A stretch of DNA of 64,000 bases from Vibrio gazogenes (GCF_002196515.1 NZ_CP018836.1:620001-684000), one strand, 5' to 3'. Numbered from the stretch's first letter, positions 9,663 to 18,886 are shown. The notes: generated by a model not told the origin, from the sequence alone. Numbers and translations: made by a program.

Positions 9663-10274
9663 TTACCGGGCGGTCAGTGGCACTTCAGGGTCCGGTTCGT
9701 GTGTCATGCGATTGCGTAAATCGCGACGAATAATTTCAATCGACCAGAACCAGATTAAATGCCCGACGATTTCAGACACATGCTCATACCAAGGCAAGTC
9801 AAACACCGGTGGGGTTAAGCCCATTAACGGGAAAGAAATCATATGGACAAACAGTTGTGCCAATGCACCGGCAAACAGCCCCTGCCATAGTTTGAAGACA
9901 GGGAAGCGTTCCGTCACCACACAGTAACCAACAGCGAACACAATGGAGAAAATAATATGTGTCACACCAACCCAGTTAAACGCATGTCCGGCAAAGGTAT
10001 ACACCGCACTGTTCGGGTCAACCATCCCCAACCAGTCACGCAGAAAAACATATGGTGGATTTAAAAAGTTACGCGAACAGTCAATTTGTTCTGCGACACG
10101 ATTGAGTAATTCCGGTGCACAAGCGGCACTGAAAATATCATCGGGGCTACGAGGCGGTAACGGATGCTCAGCCCCCCATTTAACGAATGCAGACACAATA
10201 CCTGCAATAAGGCCAATGAATGCCGCGAGGCCATAACGGCGGCGAGCCGGATCTGATTGTTGAAAAATATGCAT
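9663..10274 (-). CDS. yagU: YagU-family inner membrane protein (DUF1440)
   Basis: A 203-residue protein, close to the 204 residues of E. coli YagU, with four hydrophobic segments (about residues 15-35, 95-120, 125-155 and 165-185). The conserved features are visible: FVKWGAEHPLPPR near the N-terminus, then a periplasmic loop with PELLNRVAEQIDC. YagU has been linked to survival at low pH in E. coli, but its molecular role is not known. It is a single gene with its own terminator. Confidence 0.88.
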   Translation of the reverse strand: MHIFQQSDPARRRYGLAAFIGLIAGIVSAFVKWGAEHPLPPRSPDDIFSAACAPELLNRVAEQIDCSRNFLNPPYVFLRDWLGMVDPNSAVYTFAGHAFNWVGVTHIIFSIVFAVGYCVVTERFPVFKLWQGLFAGALAQLFVHMISFPLMGLTPPVFDLPWYEHVSEIVGHLIWFWSIEIIRRDLRNRMTHEPDPEVPLTAR

Positions 10275-10601
10275 AACACCATCTCAAACGTTTACTTGAA
10301 AAATAATTTACAAAATAATAATTAAAAACAATAAGTTAAAATACCTAGCGCAAGAAGGGTTATAGCATCGATGCACATAAATGTACATCACAATTCTGAT
10401 GTAAGGATGTAACCGGATAGATAATAGACAATATCCGAATCATGACAGGAACGCGATCTCTCCCGCTCAGTCATCGCGAGTCAGTGAATAAAAAAGCGCC
10501 GCTGAAAACAGAGGCGCTGCGTAAGCGTGCTAAACTTTCCTTAGCTCCTAGCACAATAAGTGCTTCACAACTTCTTTTTTGTGAAGCGGGGAGACAAAAC
10601 C
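10275..10601. other. intergenic region between aldB and yagU
   Basis: 327 bases. The left half is AT-rich and probably holds the yagU promoter. The right half holds the aldB terminator (10488-10518) and a second inverted repeat (10562-10587) without a T tract. No coding sequence is seen. Confidence 0.6.
10488..10518 (-). terminator. rho-independent terminator after aldB
   Basis: The stem AGCGCC / GGCGCT is extended by a Cys-Gly rich inner pairing. On the minus strand it is followed by TTTTTTATT. It lies about 85 bases downstream of the aldB stop. Confidence 0.75.
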
Positions 10602-12122
10602 TTAGAAGAATCCCAGTGGGTTGGTGCTGTAACTGACCAAAATATTCTTCGTGTTCTGATAGTGACCGAGCATCATTTTATGATTTTCCCGACCAATACC
10701 TGATTTTTTGTAGCCACCGAAAGCTGCATGCGCCGGATAAGCATGGTAGCAATTCACCCAAACCCGACCCGCTTGGATATTTCTTGCCATGCGATACGCG
10801 AGATTGGTATCGCGCGTCCAGACTCCAGCACCCAAACCATACTCAGTATCATTGGCAATCGCCAAGGCTTCGGCTTCATCTTTAAACGTCGTAATCGCAA
10901 TCACCGGGCCGAAAATCTCTTCCTGAAAGACGCGCATTTTGTTATGACCGAACAGCATTGTCGGCTGAATATAGTAGCCATTTTCGAGATCGCCATGCTG
11001 CTGCGATGTTTCTCCGCCAAACAGAACTTGAGCCCCTTCGTTACGACCGATTTCAAGATAACTGAGAATCTTGTCGAATTGTTCCTGCGATACCTGCGAT
11101 CCGACTTGCGTTTCAGTATCGAGCGGGTTGCCCTGTTTGATGGTTTTCGCCCGTTCAATCACTTTCTCAATAAACCGTTCATAAACCGATTCATGCACCA
11201 ACACCCGAGACGGACACGTACAAACTTCGCCTTGATTGAAAAATCCCAGCAAAATCCCCTCAATACACTTATCCAGATATTCATCTTCATGATCGAAAAT
11301 ATCGGAAAAGTAGAGATTTGGTGATTTACCACCCAACTCAACGGTTGATGGAATCAGATTATCCGCCGCGCATTTCAAGATATGGTTGCCCACTTGGGTT
11401 GAACCGGTAAACGCCAGTTTGGCAATGCGGTTACTGACGGCTAATGCTTGTCCGGCTTCAGCACCATATCCGTTGACGACATTCACGACACCCGGTGGTA
11501 ACAGGTCACCAATTTTTTCCATTAATACCAGTATAGACGTTGGTGTCTGTTCTGCTGGTTTTAATACCACACAACAGCCCGCTGCCAGTGCCGGAGCCAG
11601 TTTCCAGGCCGCCATCAACATCGGGAAGTTCCACGGAATTATTTGTCCGACCACCCCGATGGGCTCAGGGAAGTGGTAACTTGCCGTCGTACTGTCCAGC
11701 TCTGCGGCTGAACCTTCCTGCGCTCGGATACAACCGGCGAAATAACGGAAGTGATCCACCACCAATGGTAGATCCGCAGCCAGTGTTTCACGAACAGGTT
11801 TACCATTTTCCCATGCTTCAGCAACAGCCAGCTCTTCCAGATGTGCTTCGATGCGATCGGCAACTTTAAGGAGAATATTGGCACGATCAGTCACAGATGT
11901 TGCAGCCCATTGAGCACGAATCTCATGTGCTGCGTCCAAGGCAAGGTTGATATCTGCTTCCGAAGAGCGGGCAACCTGACAGTAAGGCTGACCATTCACC
12001 GGAGAAATATTGTCAAAGTAGGTGCCACCAACCGGTTTGACCCACTGACCACCAATATAGTTATCATAATGGGATTTAAAATTGATGATGGCATCTGCTG
12101 TTCCGGGTTGTGCATAGATCAT
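10602..12122 (-). CDS. aldB: NAD-dependent aldehyde dehydrogenase AldB/ExaC type
   Basis: A 506-residue aldehyde dehydrogenase. Visible motifs are the cofactor-site IPWNFPM, the general-base ELGGKSPN, and the catalytic cysteine in FFNQGEVCTCPSR at about residue 300. The late EEIFGPV and the C-terminal GYKKSGIGRE are also present. The Cys-Thr-Cys arrangement is typical of AldB, which oxidises acetaldehyde and other short aldehydes. The ATG at 12122 has AAGGAA six bases upstream and is preferred over 12155. A sigma-54 promoter lies upstream and the divergent neighbour is an AcoR-like activator, so the gene is probably induced by an aldehyde or alcohol through that regulator. Confidence 0.93.
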   Translation of the reverse strand: MIYAQPGTADAIINFKSHYDNYIGGQWVKPVGGTYFDNISPVNGQPYCQVARSSEADINLALDAAHEIRAQWAATSVTDRANILLKVADRIEAHLEELAVAEAWENGKPVRETLAADLPLVVDHFRYFAGCIRAQEGSAAELDSTTASYHFPEPIGVVGQIIPWNFPMLMAAWKLAPALAAGCCVVLKPAEQTPTSILVLMEKIGDLLPPGVVNVVNGYGAEAGQALAVSNRIAKLAFTGSTQVGNHILKCAADNLIPSTVELGGKSPNLYFSDIFDHEDEYLDKCIEGILLGFFNQGEVCTCPSRVLVHESVYERFIEKVIERAKTIKQGNPLDTETQVGSQVSQEQFDKILSYLEIGRNEGAQVLFGGETSQQHGDLENGYYIQPTMLFGHNKMRVFQEEIFGPVIAITTFKDEAEALAIANDTEYGLGAGVWTRDTNLAYRMARNIQAGRVWVNCYHAYPAHAAFGGYKKSGIGRENHKMMLGHYQNTKNILVSYSTNPLGFF

Positions 12123-12239
12123 ATGTCGTTCCTTCTGGCCGATTTTATTGTTCACGTTTCATGTTTATTTTCAATTCATGTCATTGTTTGTTCTGACATT
12201 CTTCAGGCATGATTTCTTGCCTGTAATTTTCTGTGTAAC

Positions 12240-12254
12240 GCAAATCACAGGCCA
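12240..12254 (-). promoter_or_regulatory. sigma-54 (-24/-12) promoter of aldB
   Basis: The minus strand reads TGGCCTG-TGAT-TTGC, differing from the consensus TGGCACG-N4-TTGC at two positions and with the exact spacing. Transcription would start near 12228, about 106 bases before the aldB ATG. The divergent sigma-54 activator gene supports it. Confidence 0.8.
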
Positions 12255-12363
12255 GCATGGAAAAGCTTGTTGTTACCTTTTTGTAACACTATGATTAACA
12301 AAAAATAACAATAATAATCCGTTGGTGTTGGGGTAACCCAATGATTCTCTCCAAATTGTTCAA

Positions 12364-12382
12364 GTGTTCCAAAATGGAACAC
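12364..12382. promoter_or_regulatory. probable activator-binding inverted repeat
   Basis: A perfect 7-bp inverted repeat (GTGTTCC-AAAAT-GGAACAC) lies just upstream of the AcoR-like gene and about 110 bases upstream of the aldB sigma-54 promoter. That position suits an enhancer for a Fis-type HTH activator. Binding is inferred. Confidence 0.65.
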
Positions 12383-12408
12383 CGTTCATGTGAAAGAGTG
12401 AAACAGTG

Positions 12409-14229
12409 ATGCAACATGTTCAATTTTCTGCCGGTGACTGGCTGACATCATCTTGGGATCGCTGTCATCAAGCCGGTTTAAAACAGCGCAGACAGCCTGA
12501 TAACATCATCATGTCCAGTGCAGAGCTCAAAGAACGACAATGGTCGGTCAATGCGCTGCTCCAAGCCGTCGAAACGTATGCAGTACCATTGTTTAACCAG
12601 ATGTTTGCCCATAGTGACAGCCGCCTGCTCCTGACCGACCGGGAAGGGGTTATTCTGGCAAGCTGGGGGCAACAGCGGTTTAAAGAACGTCTGACTCAGA
12701 TCGCATTAGAGAATGGTGTTTGCTGGCAGGAAAACCTCAAAGGGACCAATGCCATCGGCACTGCGATTATCGAAGCGCGCCCCTTAACGATCATCGGTAA
12801 ACAACATTACGTTCATCAGCACCAGTTTATCAGTTGCTCGGCCAGTCCGGTGTTTAACCATCACGGACACCTCATCGGTATTCTGGATATTACCAGCGAG
12901 CAACAGCAACACGATCTCGCGACACAAATGCTGGTGCAGAATATGGTTCAGCAGGTAGAAAACCATCTGCTATGCGATATTCCCGACGGTGCGGTAAAAA
13001 TCAATCTGGCCTGTGAAAAAAACTTACTCAACAGTGGCTGGCAAGGAGTGTTGGTTGCGGACGCATCCGGCAAAGTTCTGGCGCATAACCACATTGCATT
13101 TCAGTTACTTGAACGGCCCAACATTATCGGGCTCTCCATCGAGAACCTATTACAACAGCAAGAGCGGACGCTAGTTTTTGAACAACATCCCCTTCAATCC
13201 GCCGCGACAAAATCCAGCACATTTCGCTCGGCCAGTGCATTCACCACATCTTGTGAACTTCATTTCGGCGATAATCGGATTGAACAAGCTTGGCAACAGG
13301 CACATAAACTGATCGATAAAGATATTCCTTTGCTGATTCTCGGCGAAACCGGTGTCGGTAAAAATGAATTTGTCAAAGCGTTACATCAGCACAGCTCACG
13401 CAAACATCATCCGCTGGTGATCGTCAACTGTGGCGCGATTCCCAAAGACCTGATTGAATCGGAGCTATTCGGTTACGTTGCCGGTGCTTTCACGGGGGCT
13501 AGCCCCAAAGGTTATCAGGGTAAAATCCGCCAGGCGCATCAAGGTATATTGTTCCTCGATGAAATTGCCGACATGCCGCTGGACGCACAATGTCGCCTGC
13601 TGCATGTCTTACAGGAAAAAGAAGTGATTCCGGTCGGGTCGGGTCAGAGCCAGCCGGTCAATATTCAGGTCATCGCGGCCACCCATAAGGATTTAACCGC
13701 AGAAGTCACAGCCGGACGATTCCGCCAGGACCTCTACTATCGGCTCAACGGGCTGGTGCTCGAACTGCCGCCACTGCGGGATCGGCAAGACAAAGCCCAA
13801 CTGATTGCGCACATTCATCGCCAGTATCGTCTCAATCAGCAACAAATCTGTCCGCAACTGCTGCACATTCTGCAAGCTTATCTCTGGCCGGGCAATATTC
13901 GCGAACTGGACAATATGCTGAAAGTCACTTGCCTGCTCACCAGCGATGAACCGCTGTTACAGCTGGCACATATTCCCGGGCATATTTTGAAGTCGTTGAC
14001 GACATCTGCACCATCAACCGCCCCCTCATCCATTCAACTGGCAGACACCGCGCCACCGGCAGTCAGTGACATGCGGCAGGAGGCGGATCTGAAAACCACG
14101 GTGGAAAATCGTTTACTGCAAACCTATCAGGCGACGCAGGGAAATATCAGCCAGACCTCCCGTCTGCTCGGTGTCAGCCGCAATACCATCTACCGTAAAC
14201 TCAAAATGCTCGGTATTTTAAGTCAGTAA
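12409..14229 (+). CDS. acoR: sigma-54-dependent transcriptional activator, AcoR type
   Basis: A protein of about 606 residues with an N-terminal sensory half including a GAF-like domain (about residues 60-190; ENLKGTNAIGTAI). The AAA+ domain follows, with Walker A GETGVGKN (about residue 312), the sigma-54 contact loop GAFTGA (about 361), Walker B LFLDEIADMPL and the arginine-finger region. A C-terminal Fis-type HTH is present (QTSRLLGVSRNTIYRKLKML). All parts needed for open-complex formation are there. Divergence from aldB and the inverted repeat between them make aldB the likely target. GTG at 12406 directly precedes the ATG used here. Confidence 0.9.
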   Translation: MQHVQFSAGDWLTSSWDRCHQAGLKQRRQPDNIIMSSAELKERQWSVNALLQAVETYAVPLFNQMFAHSDSRLLLTDREGVILASWGQQRFKERLTQIALENGVCWQENLKGTNAIGTAIIEARPLTIIGKQHYVHQHQFISCSASPVFNHHGHLIGILDITSEQQQHDLATQMLVQNMVQQVENHLLCDIPDGAVKINLACEKNLLNSGWQGVLVADASGKVLAHNHIAFQLLERPNIIGLSIENLLQQQERTLVFEQHPLQSAATKSSTFRSASAFTTSCELHFGDNRIEQAWQQAHKLIDKDIPLLILGETGVGKNEFVKALHQHSSRKHHPLVIVNCGAIPKDLIESELFGYVAGAFTGASPKGYQGKIRQAHQGILFLDEIADMPLDAQCRLLHVLQEKEVIPVGSGQSQPVNIQVIAATHKDLTAEVTAGRFRQDLYYRLNGLVLELPPLRDRQDKAQLIAHIHRQYRLNQQQICPQLLHILQAYLWPGNIRELDNMLKVTCLLTSDEPLLQLAHIPGHILKSLTTSAPSTAPSSIQLADTAPPAVSDMRQEADLKTTVENRLLQTYQATQGNISQTSRLLGVSRNTIYRKLKMLGILSQ

Positions 14230-14299
14230 ATCACCCGCCACCCTGTCATCCGGCTGGACACAGGTTTATTGGTCGGGGCTGCCAGTGAACTTCGTCCGG

Positions 14300-15160
14300 C
14301 TAGACGTGGGTGTCTGCTCTCAAATAAGCGCCGAGCCGTTTCACTTTACTGATCGCCTCTATTTCATTGAGTGCAGCCGCCACTGCGGGATCTCGGAGGT
14401 GACCATCCAAATCGATAAAGAAATAATATTTGCCGAACTGGGTACAGGTCGGCCGGGAAATAATCGATGTCAGATTGATTTTTCGGCGGGAAAAGGAGGT
14501 CAGAATTTCACCGAGGAAACCGGGGTGATCATGCTCATCGACCACAATCAGGCTGGTTTTATAAGCGGCTTTCGCATGATAAGTCTCCGGGTAATGTTGG
14601 GCGGCAAAGACCAAAAACCGAGTCTGATTATTCTCATAGTCATTGACGTTCTCAGCCACTGCGGCAAACATCTCTTGCTGCACACTCTCAGCCGGTACGA
14701 TCGCCGCACAGGGCTGTGACGCCTGACGAGCCAAGGCCAGCGATTCGGTATTACTCTCGGTCAGAACAATCTGGCAATGGCCCAATGATTCAATAAAACG
14801 ACTGCACTGCCCCTTCGCGACAAACTGGACAAACAATTGCTGCACATCAGCAAATGCTGCCGTACCCACACAAGAAAACCGAATCGGGAGAATCACTTCG
14901 CCAATGACTTTGAGATCCGCATGAATCAGTTGATCCAGCACGGATGGAATAAACCCTTCAGAGAAGTTTTCAATCGGCAACACACCGACATCACAATCCG
15001 AACCAATCGCATCCAGTGCCCGTTCGATGGTCGGAAAATACACCAGCTCGGATGGCAGTGGCGGCGTATTCGTCGCTGATGCTGACAGCCCGGCGATATA
15101 GCGACGGGTTGCGGTTTCCGAAAATGTTCCCTGCGGCCCCAGTGTGGCAATTTTTCTCAT
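14300..15160 (-). CDS. pheA: prephenate dehydratase (monofunctional, with ACT domain)
   Basis: A 286-residue enzyme converting prephenate to phenylpyruvate in phenylalanine synthesis. It starts directly with the dehydratase fold (ATLGPQGTFSE), keeps the catalytic TRF motif (NQTRFLVFA) at about residue 175, and ends with an ACT domain (DHPGFLGEILTSFSRRKINLT) for phenylalanine feedback. The usual ESRP motif of the ACT domain reads IISRP. There is no chorismate mutase domain, unlike the fused P-protein common in gammaproteobacteria. It may be a second copy or a specialised enzyme. GGA lies five bases before the ATG. Confidence 0.9.
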   Translation of the reverse strand: MRKIATLGPQGTFSETATRRYIAGLSASATNTPPLPSELVYFPTIERALDAIGSDCDVGVLPIENFSEGFIPSVLDQLIHADLKVIGEVILPIRFSCVGTAAFADVQQLFVQFVAKGQCSRFIESLGHCQIVLTESNTESLALARQASQPCAAIVPAESVQQEMFAAVAENVNDYENNQTRFLVFAAQHYPETYHAKAAYKTSLIVVDEHDHPGFLGEILTSFSRRKINLTSIISRPTCTQFGKYYFFIDLDGHLRDPAVAAALNEIEAISKVKRLGAYLRADTHV

Positions 15161-15306
15161 GTCCTTTCCAAACTCATCGATCTAACCTCGAAAATGAGCC
15201 GGCAGTCTAACATAAAACCGACCGGGGCTCTCATCGCACTATCCGCCGCCGCCGAGACTCCGGTATGATAGACTCAGCAACCTTTTTGACGAGATGACCG
15301 ATTTCA

Positions 15307-16236
15307 ATGCGCCAGACACAACTCATCAGCTTATTACCGGATTTGGCAACCTTCATTCTGATTGTGAACGAAGGCAGTTTCACAGCAGCGGCAGCAAAAC
15401 TGGGCGTCACGCCTTCAGCCCTGAGTAAGTTAGTCACCAGACTGGAACAATCACTCCACGTCAAATTATTGGAAAGAACCACCCGCAAACTGATGATTAC
15501 CCAGTCAGGTCAACAGATTTATGACCAATGTCTGCTGATGATGCAAGCAGCTCAACAGGCGGTTGACCTCTCGACTTCGGAGCATATTCATCCGTCGGGG
15601 ACCCTGACAGTCGCAGCGCCGGAAGCCTTTCTCAATTCAGTCCTGCAACCTTTGGTTGTGCCTTTTCTCAAACACTATCCGGATATTCAGTTGCGTTTAC
15701 GCTCTGAGGACGGCCACATCGACCTGTTTAAAAACAATATTGATGTCGCCATTCGTTTAACCGACAAACCCGATGAAAGTCTGGTGATGAAAGAAATCGG
15801 TAAGACGAATTTAGTGCTGTGTGCCAGCCCGGATTATCTGGCGGAACGCGGCCAGCCCGCCCATCCGTTGGACTTAAAACACCATGACTGTCTCTATCTC
15901 GCCGAACATAGCAAAGATAATATCTGGACATTCATGCATGCGCAGGAAACCCATACCGTCACTGTCACCGGACGCTACGCCGTCAATCATTCACAGATGC
16001 GGCTCAATGGCGTCAAACACGGGCTGGGCATCGGTATATTTCATGATTTCGTGGTTCGGGAAGCATTAGTCCGTGGTGAGATTGTCCGGTTATTACCCGA
16101 TTGGTCGATTAAAAGCAGCTATCACGGGGCGATTGTCATGCAATACGCACAAACCCATTACATGCCTGCCCGCGTGCGCGTGTTTATTGATGAGATCACA
16201 CAACAACTGACCGAAGCACTCCGATGTCATCAATGA
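15307..16236 (+). CDS. LysR-family transcriptional regulator
   Basis: A 309-residue protein with the N-terminal winged HTH (FILIVNEGSFTAAAAKLGVT, SALSKLVTRLEQ) and the LysR effector-binding domain from about residue 90 to 300 (GTLTVAAPEAFLNSVLQPLV; VLCASPDYLAERG). It resembles the CrgA/DmlR-like subgroup by its GYxVN-type C-terminal segment. It is divergent from pheA across about 145 bases, so it could control pheA or itself. The effector is unknown. Confidence 0.88.
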   Translation: MRQTQLISLLPDLATFILIVNEGSFTAAAAKLGVTPSALSKLVTRLEQSLHVKLLERTTRKLMITQSGQQIYDQCLLMMQAAQQAVDLSTSEHIHPSGTLTVAAPEAFLNSVLQPLVVPFLKHYPDIQLRLRSEDGHIDLFKNNIDVAIRLTDKPDESLVMKEIGKTNLVLCASPDYLAERGQPAHPLDLKHHDCLYLAEHSKDNIWTFMHAQETHTVTVTGRYAVNHSQMRLNGVKHGLGIGIFHDFVVREALVRGEIVRLLPDWSIKSSYHGAIVMQYAQTHYMPARVRVFIDEITQQLTEALRCHQ

Positions 16237-16437
16237 CCGTTTGAAACGCTACCCCGATCATGTAACAAATGAGGCAAACACCACCGCTATGTGTCGGCCG
16301 GTTCATTGGGTGATGATTCCGCAGTAAAAATACGATCAAACTGGTTCAGCGCAATCACTTTTGCATTGGCTTTTCTTTGCCATTTGACCTGACTGACCGC
16401 AGAGCGAGCCAAAAAGATAGAATGGTTACTCACTGAT

Positions 16438-17181
16438 GTGGATGACACTTTAACGTGGCGCGGGCGAATTCCACCGGAAACGCTCACCGCTCTCGACCGG
16501 TTGCACCGCGCCGGGGTAAAAGTCGTTGCCGTGACCGGCGCTTGTGCCGGATGGTGCGATCATATCGCCAAACTTTGGCCGTTGTACGGAGTGATTGGGG
16601 AAAATGGCGCATTCTGGATGATCAAAAATCGCCACGGTTTTCAAACCCACTACACCCAACCGGTTGACACGATGCGTGTGCGTCAGGAGCTGCTCAGAGA
16701 AAAAATCGGGACGATTTTAGCCGATTACCCGGACGTCGATTTTGCCACAGACCAAGGTTACCGAATCTGCGACGTTGCGATTAATTTAAGTCAGGATCGC
16801 ATTCCGGTGAACAAAACCATTGCACAAGACATTGCCCGGCGGATTGGTGACTTAAACATCGATGGCTCCCCCGTCAATGTGATGGTGAGTTCGATCCATA
16901 TCAATGCGTGGGTAGGAGAACATAGCAAACAACGCAGTGGTAAGTCGTTTCTACGCAGCATCACGCAGCAGGATGAAATTGATTTGGCAACCGTGACCTA
17001 CATCGGTGATTCTCACAATGACGAAAGTATGTTCGCTTGGCTGCCACTGACCTTTGGCGTCAATAATATTCTTGCAGTCATGGATGATTTGACTCATCAG
17101 CCCAGTTTCATCACCGAACGTAACGGCGGCTATGGATTCTCGGAACTGGCCGATAACTTATTGCAGCTGCGAGGCACATAA
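16438..17181 (+). CDS. HAD-superfamily (type IIB) phosphatase, 5' end damaged or unusual start
   Basis: About 247 residues with HAD motifs: DDTLTW (motif I), VTGACAGW (motif II region), and the late GDSHNDESMF (motif IV). The motif I nucleophile is the Asp of TDVDDTLT at codon 16435-16437, one codon upstream of the first canonical start (GTG 16438). Homologous-looking sequence (IEWLLTD) continues upstream to an in-frame TGA at 16393 without any ATG, GTG or TTG. The protein therefore starts at a non-standard codon, or the start was lost and the gene is inactive. The substrate is unknown; Cof-type sugar or nucleotide phosphate phosphatases are relatives. Confidence 0.65.
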   Translation: MDDTLTWRGRIPPETLTALDRLHRAGVKVVAVTGACAGWCDHIAKLWPLYGVIGENGAFWMIKNRHGFQTHYTQPVDTMRVRQELLREKIGTILADYPDVDFATDQGYRICDVAINLSQDRIPVNKTIAQDIARRIGDLNIDGSPVNVMVSSIHINAWVGEHSKQRSGKSFLRSITQQDEIDLATVTYIGDSHNDESMFAWLPLTFGVNNILAVMDDLTHQPSFITERNGGYGFSELADNLLQLRGT

Positions 17182-17215
17182 CCACGCCTTTTTCCGAGGT
17201 GTGTGGCTTTTATGA

Positions 17216-17249
17216 ACAGCCCCCGACGTCTCTCAGACGCTGGGGCTGT
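17216..17249. terminator. hairpin between convergent HAD and signal peptidase genes
   Basis: The stem ACAGCCCC / GGGGCTGT carries an inner GACGTCT/CAGACG pairing. It has no T tract, so it is a weak terminator at best. Confidence 0.45.
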
Positions 17250-17286
17250 CATTGGAAATCTGTACGGGTATTGATGCAGATACGTG

Positions 17287-18108
17287 TTATTTAACCGTTT
17301 TGCCAATCCTGCTGGTATCGTCGGCAAACCAGATTTGCGTCACCTGACCAATCACATCATTGACCGGGACAGTCCCCCAAAACCGACTGTCGCTGCTGTT
17401 ATCTCGCCAGTCGCCAAGAACAAACAACTCATTTTCAGGAATGCGTCTTTCATTCATAGAAACAGAAATATCTCTGACTCTGCGCTCCTCCGGGACAGCG
17501 AGCGAGGGCTCAGGCTTGCCATTGCGATATACCACGCCATCATGTATCGAGACCGTATCATCCCCCACTGCCGCAACTCTTTTAACATAGAGAATCCGCC
17601 GATCTTTCGGGTATAAAAATACGATCACATCCCCCACTTTGGGTTGGTGATATCGGGTATTCACCGTAATAAAGTCACCGGCCTGCAAAGTCGGCTCCAT
17701 CGCTCTGGAAGGAATCTGATACGTTTGATAACCGAGAATCGCACCACGCGCAGAGAACAATGTATTGGCAATCAGCGAGACAGCCATCAATATCGCCAGA
17801 TACCAATACCAGCGGTTATATGGCTGTAATGGGTATTGCCGGTTTTTCAGGGCCAGTCTCACTGAACTGATGATGACAAAAATATAAAACCCGATAAAAA
17901 AGACAATCAACGCTGCGATGCCATAGAACGTCGATAGCACACCAGCAATGCCAGCCACGAGGATGACACCATATTCAATACCGATAAGTGACAAGCCCTT
18001 TTTTAAATCGCCGGCATAGACATGCCCAAGACCCGGTGTGAGCACTGACAGCAGTGCTGCCCAAATTGGGTTTCTCTTTTTCGTCACGATGATTGCTTCC
18101 TCGTTCAT
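17287..18108 (-). CDS. lepB: signal peptidase I (S26) paralogue with N-terminal membrane domain; catalytic Ser replaced
   Basis: A 273-residue protein. Residues 10-110 form about four membrane segments with the motif GLGHVYAGDLKKG. An S26 signal peptidase domain follows: box B IPSRAMEPTL, box D with the general-base lysine (YVKRVAAVGDD) and box E (GDWRDNSSDSRFWG). In E. coli LepB box B reads IPSGSMMPTL and the second serine is the nucleophile; here that position is alanine. Either a neighbouring serine takes over or the protein no longer cleaves signal peptides. The nitrilase gene lies 31 bases upstream in the same direction. Confidence 0.8.
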   Translation of the reverse strand: MNEEAIIVTKKRNPIWAALLSVLTPGLGHVYAGDLKKGLSLIGIEYGVILVAGIAGVLSTFYGIAALIVFFIGFYIFVIISSVRLALKNRQYPLQPYNRWYWYLAILMAVSLIANTLFSARGAILGYQTYQIPSRAMEPTLQAGDFITVNTRYHQPKVGDVIVFLYPKDRRILYVKRVAAVGDDTVSIHDGVVYRNGKPEPSLAVPEERRVRDISVSMNERRIPENELFVLGDWRDNSSDSRFWGTVPVNDVIGQVTQIWFADDTSRIGKTVK

Positions 18109-18139
18109 TTAGATATCATCACTTCCAATGACAGAACCA

Positions 18140-18886
18140 TTATATTTTCGCGGCTTCGATCTGATTGCCAGTGACCGTCCCCAAGACCAGACAGCTATCT
18201 TTAGTCTCAGAACTCAACACAAGCTCGCCATGTGAGTTCCAGACGGCGTTGCGACCACACGTGTCCCACCCGCCGGTGACTGAAATATGATTACTCAAAA
18301 AAACAGGAAAACCATGTTCAGTTGCTGTTTGAGATAAAATCTTGCCGTCCGGTACAAAGCCGTGCTCTGAGATTAAAGCACTCACAACGTAGATATCGGC
18401 ACCGGCTGCTTTGGCGCGCTGAGCATGCTGAGGGTCGGCAAAATCGGCACAAACCGCCAATGCGATTTGATATCCTTTGATGTGGAAACAGTAATCCGTC
18501 TCACCGGATGAGCAATACACCTCTTCTCCCGCATGTAAGGACTGTTTTACATAAAACTGCACAGTGCCGTCAGGAAAACAGATAACCGCACCGATTGTTG
18601 GTTTGCCCGCTTGTTCCGGTTTTAGCGGGCATCCGGCGATAACGACAATATCATGGTCAACAGCGGCTTGAGATAACGTCTGGAAGTGCGATGACTCTGG
18701 CGGTACAGCCAACTCAGCCAACAGCTCAAGTTCATACCCCGTTAATGACAGTTCCGGAAATACCACCACATCAGCTTGGGAAGAAGATGCGCGTTCAATC
18801 ATGTAAAGATGCTGTTCAAGGTTGGCCTTTACATCGCCTTTGCTGACTGGGATTTGAGCCAGACTGATCGTAACACTTGTGTTCAA
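18140..18886 (-). CDS. carbon-nitrogen hydrolase (nitrilase superfamily)
   Basis: About 248 residues with the nitrilase triad in order: Glu in VVFPELSLTGYE, Lys in VKQSLHAGEE, and Cys in ALAVCADFADP. Such enzymes hydrolyse amides or nitriles; the exact substrate is not evident. The TTG at 18886 is preferred as start because a strong AAGGAGG lies just before it. An ATG at 18910 would place that sequence inside the gene and add eight residues. It is probably co-transcribed with the downstream signal peptidase paralogue and is separated by about 37 bases from the upstream hydrolase. Confidence 0.82.
   Translation of the reverse strand: MNTSVTISLAQIPVSKGDVKANLEQHLYMIERASSSQADVVVFPELSLTGYELELLAELAVPPESSHFQTLSQAAVDHDIVVIAGCPLKPEQAGKPTIGAVICFPDGTVQFYVKQSLHAGEEVYCSSGETDYCFHIKGYQIALAVCADFADPQHAQRAKAAGADIYVVSALISEHGFVPDGKILSQTATEHGFPVFLSNHISVTGGWDTCGRNAVWNSHGELVLSSETKDSCLVLGTVTGNQIEAAKI

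Noticed and set aside
10562..10587. Perfect inverted repeat GCTTCACAA / TTGTGAAGC as aldB terminator
   Set aside because: No T tract follows on either strand; the better terminator is at 10488-10518.
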